A DNA stretch of 19,644 nt from NCBI GenBank assembly GCA_025927795.1, contig JAICKT010000030.1, forward strand, positions 1 through 19,644, read 5' to 3'. The notes under the pieces are model-generated. The model searched no databases. It had not been told where the DNA came from and worked only from the letters and a program-made list of their open reading frames with translations. Positions 14,566 through 19,644 of the stretch are shown here, one piece after another. The translations under genes and the position numbers were made by a program. Numbering within the stretch: position 1 is the first letter of the stretch; the number at the start of each line of letters is the position of its first letter. The stretch comes from Parafilimonas sp. GTDB taxonomy: Bacteria > Bacteroidota > Bacteroidia > Chitinophagales > Chitinophagaceae.

Positions 14566-14601
14566 CCCGAACTCATATTAACATAGCAAGTTTCGGGTTT
14601 T
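14566..14601 (+). terminator. Possible terminator-like stem-loop
   Basis: CCCGAACT (14566-14573) can pair with AGTTTCGGG (14589-14597) with one bulged base across a 15-base loop, followed by TTTT (14598-14601). It lies just upstream of the putative promoter of the AraC-MGMT gene and could insulate it from read-through. The large loop and short T-run keep confidence low. Confidence 0.4.
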
Positions 14602-14620
14602 ATAACGGAAGCTATCAAAA

Positions 14621-14628
14621 TAAATTTG
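14621..14628 (+). promoter_or_regulatory. Bacteroidota-type -7 box before the AraC-MGMT gene
   Basis: TAAATTTG, again a perfect TAnnTTTG, lies 18 bases before the ATG at 14647. A TTTT at 14598-14601 lies at about the right spacing for a weak -33 element. If this is the promoter, the in-frame TTG at 14626 would fall inside it, which supports the ATG start. Confidence 0.45.
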
Positions 14629-14646
14629 CGTTATAAAATTGAAGAA

Positions 14647-15486
14647 ATGAAAACACAGGAAATAATTAATTACAACCGCATTGCTGAAGCGATAGGTTAC
14701 ATCACACATAATTTTAAAGCGCAACCGAATTTAGATGAGGTTGCAGAAAAAATACATGTAAGCCCGTTTCATTTTCAACGCATGTTTACAGATTGGGCAG
14801 GTGTAAGTCCGAAGAAATTTTTAGAATACATCAGCATTGAACATGCAAAAGGTATTTTGAAAAATAAACAGGCAACTTTATTTGATGCAGCTTTTGAAAC
14901 AGGACTTTCCGGCACCGGACGTTTGCACGATTTGTTTATTAATATTGAAGGTATGACACCGGGTGAATACAAAAACGGCGGCGAAAATTTATCCATCAAT
15001 TATAGTTATGCAGAAAGCCCGTTTGGCAACATACTCGTGGCATCAACTGCAAAAGGCATTTGTTATATGGCATTTGCTGATGACGAAAAAGAAGCGCTGC
15101 ATGATTTACAAAAACATTTTCCTAACGCGCAGTTAAGACAAATGGTTGATATGATTCAGCAAAATGCATTGTACATTTTTACACACGACTGGAGCAAGCT
15201 GAATAAAATAAAACTGCATTTAAAGGGAACAGATTTTCAACTGAAGGTTTGGGAAACGCTTTTAAAAATTCCGATGGGGCGCTTATCAACTTATGGAACT
15301 ATTGCAAAACAAATAAATATTGCCGGCGCTTCAAGAGCCGTTGGTACTGCAATTGGCAGTAACCCTGTTGCGTTTTTAATTCCATGTCATCGCGTTATTC
15401 AATCAACGGGAATTGTTGGCGGCTATCATTGGGGAAGCACCCGTAAAACTGCGATGATTGGTTGGGAAGCAGCAAAAGCAAGTTGA
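14647..15486 (+). CDS. AraC-MGMT fusion (Ada lacking its metal-binding domain)
   Basis: A 279-residue bifunctional protein. The first about 100 residues form an AraC-type helix-turn-helix domain (LDEVAEKIHVSPFHFQRMF, then GVSPKKFLEYISIEHAK). The rest is O6-methylguanine-DNA methyltransferase, with YGTIAKQINIAGASRAVGTA and the active-site IPCHRVI in which C247 accepts the methyl group irreversibly. E. coli Ada carries in addition an N-terminal metal-binding domain that repairs methylphosphotriesters and switches the protein to an activator; here that domain is missing but is encoded as a separate small gene 4 bases downstream. I chose the ATG at 14647 over an in-frame TTG at 14626, which overlaps a likely -7 box. 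The protein probably repairs alkylated DNA and may regulate its own operon. Confidence 0.9.
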   Translation: MKTQEIINYNRIAEAIGYITHNFKAQPNLDEVAEKIHVSPFHFQRMFTDWAGVSPKKFLEYISIEHAKGILKNKQATLFDAAFETGLSGTGRLHDLFINIEGMTPGEYKNGGENLSINYSYAESPFGNILVASTAKGICYMAFADDEKEALHDLQKHFPNAQLRQMVDMIQQNALYIFTHDWSKLNKIKLHLKGTDFQLKVWETLLKIPMGRLSTYGTIAKQINIAGASRAVGTAIGSNPVAFLIPCHRVIQSTGIVGGYHWGSTRKTAMIGWEAAKAS

Positions 15487-15490
15487 TGTA

Positions 15491-15745
15491 ATGATAGCGC
15501 ATACAGATATAGATGCAACAACACTTCGCAGAAAAATAAAACGGCACGAAATAAATTTTGGCGGCAATAAACAATTGAAAATTTATGGAACGCTGCAATG
15601 CAAATCTGGCAAACGAATGAAGAAGGAAAATCGTGTTTTTTTTATTTCGGAAAGAGAAGCAGTAAAGATGGGTTATCGTCCATGCGGACATTGCATGAAA
15701 AATAAATACAATAGATGGAAGAATAAAAAAGAGCAGGTTAATTAA
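15491..15745 (+). CDS. Stand-alone Ada metal-binding-domain protein
   Basis: An 84-residue protein resembling the N-terminal metal-binding domain of Ada. KIYGTLQCKSGKRM, ENRVFFISEREAV and GYRPCGHCMKNK correspond to the Ada segments around its zinc-binding cysteines. Ada uses four Cys; here only three are visible, one after YGTLQ and the pair in PCGHC. The Cys positions suggest that one of the first two Ada cysteines, possibly the methyl acceptor Cys38, is absent, so phosphotriester repair is doubtful. The ATG at 15491 is preferred to an upstream start overlapping the MGMT gene. It starts 4 bases after the AraC-MGMT stop, so the two are probably translated together. Similar small proteins are, as I recall, common in Bacteroidota. 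Confidence 0.85.
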   Translation: MIAHTDIDATTLRRKIKRHEINFGGNKQLKIYGTLQCKSGKRMKKENRVFFISEREAVKMGYRPCGHCMKNKYNRWKNKKEQVN

Positions 15746-15757
15746 CTACTCTTTTTT
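15725..15757. terminator. Bidirectional terminator between convergent genes
   Basis: AAAAAAGAG (15725-15733) and CTCTTTTTT (15749-15757) form a 9-bp stem with the palindrome GTTAATTAAC inside the loop region. A-rich and T-rich arms give a U-tail on either strand. It overlaps the stop codon of the Ada metal-binding gene and lies 27 bases from the end of the convergent DinB gene, so it can serve both. Confidence 0.7.
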
Positions 15758-15783
15758 ATATAATGATTCAATTAGTGATTAAG

Positions 15784-16281
15784 TTATCCAAAATTATTTT
15801 CATCCGCACTCGGACCATAACTGCCGGGAATTGGAATATCCAACAATCTTAAATAAACACCTAATTGTGCACGATGATGTATTTGCTGGCTAAGCGACAT
15901 TCTTATAATATCAATTTTTGGGTCGCAGCTATAAATGGTTGAGCCGTTTCTTAACGTCCATGGTTTGTTTAACTGTTTTTCATTTTCGGGAATTAGCTGT
16001 GACAAACCATCATTATATCTTTTTTCAAAAAACTCCATTAATTGTTTGTTGGTTTTGATATCCGGACTTTCGTAAGGCTGCGCAAAATCAATTTCATCTG
16101 TTGTAAAAGTCATGTGAATCCAGCCCGGCAAATCTGCAATATGCGTGGTAAGCCGTTTCATGTTCATGCTTTTTACATGCGGTGCATAATCAAACTTATC
16201 ATCGGGAACACGTGAAAGCATTTTGCGTGTGGTAGCGCCTTCTTCAATAAATTGTTGCTTAAGAAATTCAATGAATGTCAT
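15784..16281 (-). CDS. DinB-family protein with an incomplete His triad
   Basis: A 165-residue DinB/DUF664-like four-helix protein. The first metal-ligand His is H47 (LTTHIADLPGW), and the C-terminal motif is SQQIHHRAQLGVYLRL with H135-H136. In relatives the residue four before the last His is usually also His; here it is Q132, so the metal site may be altered or use H135. The ending PGSYGPSADE is typical for this subgroup. It is the last gene of a minus-strand set and lies 46 bases after the WYL regulator, which may control it. The substrate is unknown. It is clearly a different subgroup from the DinB protein at 4852-5343. Confidence 0.85.
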   Translation of the reverse strand: MTFIEFLKQQFIEEGATTRKMLSRVPDDKFDYAPHVKSMNMKRLTTHIADLPGWIHMTFTTDEIDFAQPYESPDIKTNKQLMEFFEKRYNDGLSQLIPENEKQLNKPWTLRNGSTIYSCDPKIDIIRMSLSQQIHHRAQLGVYLRLLDIPIPGSYGPSADENNFG

Positions 16282-16327
16282 GGTAAATTATTTTATATCA
16301 CAAAACAACAACCATGTTGTGTCAACC

Positions 16328-17296
16328 CTATGTCAGCAGCATTTGTGTTTTTTCCACTTTTTTCAAAATATTTTCTGCAATGGAAATAACCATATCATTT
16401 AACTCAACAGGCTCAATAATTTTTGCATGGTCGCCAAACAGCATAAACCATCTTGCAAAGCCTTCTAAAGAGCCACATAAAAAAGTCATGCGTACACAAT
16501 TATTTTTTATTTCTTCTTTTACAAAACCACTGTAATATTTCTGGTCGCCAAAATATTTTATAATGTTTTTGTCAACATCCATCACTACCTTTTTTACTTG
16601 CCGTTCAGCCTGCGTTTTATTTAAAAACTCCTGCAAAGAAGGATGTGTTTTTGAAATTTTTTCTTCGGTGATAATTAGTTTTTCAATTTTATCTGTGCGG
16701 AAATTCCTGTAATCATTTCGCATTCTGCAAAACGCCATCAAATGCCAATGGTTGCCCAGATTATAAACGCCGATTGGCTCAACTATACGGTGTGTAGTTT
16801 CATTTTTTTCAATAGATGTGTATGTGATTTCTACAGCAACTCCATTTGAAAATGCTTTTAATATGGGTTGAAGATGCAATTCTTCGGGCGGCTGATATTG
16901 AATAGAAGGATGCTGAACGATGGCAATGTGTTCATCAATTTCTTCCAGGTGGTCTTTTTCACTCCATCTTAATACTGCTTTTATTTTATCTAAAGCGGAA
17001 CTATATTGTTTGGATGAAGTAGCATCTGTTTTTGATTGCATCAACTTTGCAGCAGTTAATAATGCAGATGCTTCATCCTGGTTAAACATTACAGGAGGTA
17101 ATTTGTAACCTTCCATTAAACTATAACCTGTTCCCGCTTCACCGATGATGGGCACACCAGCTTCCTGCAAAGCATGTACATCGCGATACACTGTGCGCAG
17201 ACTGATTGAAAATTTATCAGCAATCTGTTGCGCCTTCACCAATCTTCTTGATTGCAATTGTATGAGAATAGCAGACAAACGGTCAATGCGGTTCAT
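16328..17296 (-). CDS. YafY/DeoR-type WYL-domain transcriptional regulator
   Basis: A 322-residue regulator. The N-terminal winged helix-turn-helix (about residues 3-60) has RLSAILIQLQ, IADKFSISLRTVYRDVHAL and the wing GEAGTGYSL. The WYL domain (about 130-215) has VEPIGVYNLGNHWHLMAFCR and FRTDKIEKL, and the tail is a WCX-type C-terminal extension. WYL domains bind small ligands or nucleic acid, and YafY-type proteins often regulate adjacent genes. I chose the ATG at 17296 over a TTG one codon earlier. It sits between a 4-TM membrane protein gene (18-base gap) and a DinB gene (46-base gap) on the same strand, so all three probably form an operon and the regulator may control it. Confidence 0.9.
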   Translation of the reverse strand: MNRIDRLSAILIQLQSRRLVKAQQIADKFSISLRTVYRDVHALQEAGVPIIGEAGTGYSLMEGYKLPPVMFNQDEASALLTAAKLMQSKTDATSSKQYSSALDKIKAVLRWSEKDHLEEIDEHIAIVQHPSIQYQPPEELHLQPILKAFSNGVAVEITYTSIEKNETTHRIVEPIGVYNLGNHWHLMAFCRMRNDYRNFRTDKIEKLIITEEKISKTHPSLQEFLNKTQAERQVKKVVMDVDKNIIKYFGDQKYYSGFVKEEIKNNCVRMTFLCGSLEGFARWFMLFGDHAKIIEPVELNDMVISIAENILKKVEKTQMLLT

Positions 17297-17314
17297 CAAA
17301 CAAAAATAAAATGG

Positions 17315-17860
17315 TTAGTTGTCCTGCGTTAAGGTTGCAGAAGTTTTTCTTTTTTTCTTTTCAATAAAGTTTACAAATAACAGATGATTGCCCGTTAAGA
17401 TTAATACAATCAAAATCTCAACTGTGTAGAGAATAATATAACTATAGTCAGGATTTTTTTCATAACTTCTGACAGATCTGTTTTCAAAATAGAAGTAAAC
17501 AGATCTGCATAATAAAGGGATATTATCCGCAATCAATAATCCGCCGATAATTATAATTGCGATGCTTAAAACAGTTGAGCGATGAATGTTTAGTGAAAAG
17601 TTTTCTTGTAAGAAATTTTTATCCAGTTTTAATTTTTCAATTAAAAAATCAGTTTTAAAAATAAACCAGTAAGCAACCAATATATAAATACTTAATGAAA
17701 TAAATATAAAAATGAATGGTAATATACCATCTGCAACCGAATAAGAGCTTACCATTTGAACCATGGTTGCAATTAACTGTGGTATTGCTTCAAGAATATC
17801 TTTTATAAAAAGAATTCCAATAATTTTCAGAACAATAGTAAACAGGCTTCTGGGTGTCAT
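17315..17860 (-). CDS. Four-helix integral membrane protein of unknown function
   Basis: I do not recognise the family. The 181-residue protein has about four membrane segments: residues 5-28 (weak), 45-69 (ILPFIFIFISLSIYILVAYW), 95-117 (VLSIAIIIIGGLLIADNIPL) and 140-165 (IILYTVEILIVLILTGNHLL). It ends in a basic, probably cytoplasmic tail (EKKKRKTS). Its short loops and lack of catalytic motifs resemble small DUF-type inner-membrane proteins such as DUF2975, but this is only a resemblance. It is the first gene of the minus-strand set, upstream of the WYL regulator. No exact TAnnTTTG box is seen upstream of it. Confidence 0.75.
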   Translation of the reverse strand: MTPRSLFTIVLKIIGILFIKDILEAIPQLIATMVQMVSSYSVADGILPFIFIFISLSIYILVAYWFIFKTDFLIEKLKLDKNFLQENFSLNIHRSTVLSIAIIIIGGLLIADNIPLLCRSVYFYFENRSVRSYEKNPDYSYIILYTVEILIVLILTGNHLLFVNFIEKKKRKTSATLTQDN

Positions 17861-17990
17861 AAGCAGTTAGTTTTTTTGAAAAATATGAATAAAAAGACAA
17901 ATGATAAATTGATGCTCAAAATAAATTATCGGGGAATGAAATAGAATCCGATTTAAATAAATCAAATATTATATGTCATAAAAATTTCAT

Positions 17991-18006
17991 CTCTTGTGCT
18001 CTTGTG
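17991..18006 (+). repeat. Octanucleotide direct repeat (2 x CTCTTGTG) upstream of gltB
   Basis: CTCTTGTG occurs twice back to back in the 251-base divergent gap between the membrane-protein gene and gltB. It is short and could be chance, but it matches the tendency of this window to carry period-7/8 repeats. In the rest of this gap I see no exact -7 box; TATCTTGT at 18051 is the nearest candidate for gltB. Confidence 0.35.
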
Positions 18007-18111
18007 AAAACTTTGTTCATAAACTAACACACGTTAACAGCGCATTTTATTATCTTGTAACCCTCGCCTGCCATACGAAACAATTTTATTTATAGATTTT
18101 AAAAAAAGTAC

Positions 18112-19644
18112 ATGCCAATGGCAAGTAAAAATGGTTTATATCATCCTTCTTACGAACATGATTCCTGCGGAATTGGATTTGTTGCAGATATAAAAGGAAA
18201 TAAATCTCATCAAATAATTTCTGATGCATTTACAGTTTTGGAAAATATGGAGCATCGTGGTGCATGTGGTTGTGAAAATAATACCGGTGATGGCGCCGGC
18301 ATCATGATTCAAACACCACATGATTTTTTTAAAAAAGAAATTGGTGATTCATTACCTGAGTTTGGAAGATACGGCGTTGGCGTGCTTTTCTTTCCTAAAG
18401 AGCACGACGTATTGGAAGAATGCCGTAAGCTTTTTAATAAGTGCGCGGATGAATTAAATCTGAAAATAATTGCTTACAGGAAGGTTCCGGTTAATGATAG
18501 CGAAGTTGGCTTTACAGCGTTAAGCGTTGAGCCACGGATTGAACAGGTTTTTGTAAGATGCCCGAATCACATTCATGATGAAAATGAATTTGAGCGGAAA
18601 TTATTTGTGTTGCGTAATTATGCATCACATCTTATAAATAAAACAATTGGTAAAAACGATGTTGGATTTTACATCGCATCCTTATCATACAAAACCGTTA
18701 TTTATAAAGGGCAATTAACAAGCTCGCAGGTACGCAATTATTTTACCGACCTTAATAATGAAAAAGTAGTTAGTGCATTTGGATTGATACACTCACGTTT
18801 TGCAACCAACACTTTTCCTTCCTGGAAACTTGCACAACCTTTCAGATACATTGCACACAATGGTGAAATAAATACGGTGCAGGGAAATTTGAACTGGCTT
18901 AAATCAAGTGAAAAAGCATTCACGTCTCCATACTTTTCTAAAGAAGAAATGGATTTGCTGTTGCCGATTGTTACCGAAGGCCAAAGTGATTCTGCATGCA
19001 TTGACAACATGATTGAATTGCTTACACTGTGCGGTCGTTCATTGCCGCATGTAATGATGATGCTGATACCCGAAGCATGGGATCAGGATGATAAAATGGA
19101 TGCAGTAAAAAAATCATTTTACGAATTTCATTCTGCATTCATGGAGCCATGGGATTGTACGGCTTCCATAACATTTAAAGATGGAAAAATTATTGGTGCA
19201 ACATTAGACAGAAATGGATTGCGCCCGTCACGTTATTGTGTTACAAAAGATGGTCGTGTTATCATGGCTTCTGAAACAGGCGTGCTTCCTGTTGACCCGG
19301 CTTCCATCATTGAAAAAGGAAGATTACAGGCAGGCAAAATGTTTATTGTTGATATGGAGCAGGGAAGAATTATCAGTGATGAAGAATTGAAAAAAGATAT
19401 TTGCGCGCAACAACCATATAGCGACTGGCTGAATAAATATAAAATTCGTTTAGAAGAATTGCCAGAACCGAGAGTTACATTTTCACCACTCAAACATGAA
19501 CAGGTTTTTAAATATCAAAAAGCATTTGGTTATACTTCAGAAGAGCTTGATAATATTATTGCGCCGATGGCAACAACGGGCAAAGAGCCGATTGGCTCTA
19601 TGGGTACAGATATTCCGTTGGCAATTTTAAGTGATGAGCCGCAG
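18112..19644 (+). CDS. gltB: Glutamate synthase large subunit, N-terminal part (cut by the window edge)
   Basis: GltB, with GltD, converts glutamine and 2-oxoglutarate to two glutamates and supplies the amino donor for branched-chain transaminases. The 511 codons present cover the glutamine amidotransferase type 2 domain and the start of the central domain. C19 (HDSCGIGFVA) is the N-terminal nucleophile, expected to be exposed by removal of an 18-residue propeptide. EHRGACGCENNTGDGAGI, H249-N-G-E-I and R367-N-G-L-R-P-S are characteristic. APMATTGKEPIGSMGTD and LSDEPQ at the window end mark the central-domain start. The frame is open to the last base, with about two thirds of the usual roughly 1500 residues lying beyond. 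The ATG at 18112 was chosen; an ATG two codons later is also possible. The long GATase domain identifies the large subunit rather than GltD. Confidence 0.93.
   Translation, partial: MPMASKNGLYHPSYEHDSCGIGFVADIKGNKSHQIISDAFTVLENMEHRGACGCENNTGDGAGIMIQTPHDFFKKEIGDSLPEFGRYGVGVLFFPKEHDVLEECRKLFNKCADELNLKIIAYRKVPVNDSEVGFTALSVEPRIEQVFVRCPNHIHDENEFERKLFVLRNYASHLINKTIGKNDVGFYIASLSYKTVIYKGQLTSSQVRNYFTDLNNEKVVSAFGLIHSRFATNTFPSWKLAQPFRYIAHNGEINTVQGNLNWLKSSEKAFTSPYFSKEEMDLLLPIVTEGQSDSACIDNMIELLTLCGRSLPHVMMMLIPEAWDQDDKMDAVKKSFYEFHSAFMEPWDCTASITFKDGKIIGATLDRNGLRPSRYCVTKDGRVIMASETGVLPVDPASIIEKGRLQAGKMFIVDMEQGRIISDEELKKDICAQQPYSDWLNKYKIRLEELPEPRVTFSPLKHEQVFKYQKAFGYTSEELDNIIAPMATTGKEPIGSMGTDIPLAILSDEPQ

Noticed and set aside
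14626..14646. TTG start of the AraC-MGMT gene at 14626
   Set aside because: It overlaps a perfect -7 box, and an ATG lies seven codons later just ahead of the conserved region.
17861..18111. A clear promoter for gltB
   Set aside because: No exact TAnnTTTG box is present; TATCTTGT at 18051 deviates and has no -33 partner at the right distance.

Overview
The window is AT-rich chromosomal DNA from a member of the Bacteroidota, most likely of the Chitinophagaceae or a close relative. The grounds are weak Shine-Dalgarno sites, two perfect TAnnTTTG -7 boxes, typical gene families (an ORF6N-type protein, a Glyoxalase_7-like VOC protein, a stand-alone Ada metal-binding protein, a GlcD-GlcF fusion) and many short dispersed-looking repeats. 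The lineage call is inference from composition and family resemblance; no rRNA is present.

Layout. (1) Positions 1-11337, plus strand: one long branched-chain amino acid cluster. It holds a ModF-like twin ABC ATPase, leuB, ilvD, an internally deleted ORF6N remnant, a DinB-family protein, ilvB, ilvN, a VOC protein, ilvC, a one-helix membrane protein of unknown function, and ilvA. It ends at an 11-bp stem terminator (11309-11337). IlvA makes 2-oxobutanoate. IlvBN, IlvC and IlvD carry pyruvate and 2-oxobutanoate towards valine and isoleucine, and LeuB serves leucine. leuA, leuC and leuD are not in the window and may lie upstream. (2) 11409-14357: a monocistronic 970-residue FAD/Fe-S oxidoreductase (GlcD-GlcF-like) with its own -7 box. 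(3) 14358-14640: a structured non-coding stretch with a two-copy tandem repeat of paired hairpins whose stems co-vary. (4) 14647-15757: a DNA-alkylation repair pair in which Ada is split into an AraC-MGMT protein and a small metal-binding protein, closed by a terminator. (5) 15784-17860, minus strand: a 4-TM membrane protein, a WYL/YafY regulator and a second DinB protein, probably one operon. (6) 18112-end, plus strand: the first 511 codons of gltB (glutamate synthase large subunit), cut by the window edge.

The most unusual feature is repeat content inside genes. A palindromic element (core CCCCTTTAGGGG plus a G-rich tail) lies in frame near the N-termini of IlvN and the ABC ATPase, in the same reading frame both times (S-P-L/S-G-V-G-G). 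A partial inverted partner lies upstream, so each start codon sits between the two arms. A third copy ends four bases before the leuB ATG. Two heptanucleotide tandem repeats also lie in frame in inter-domain linkers of the ABC ATPase and the FAD/Fe-S enzyme.
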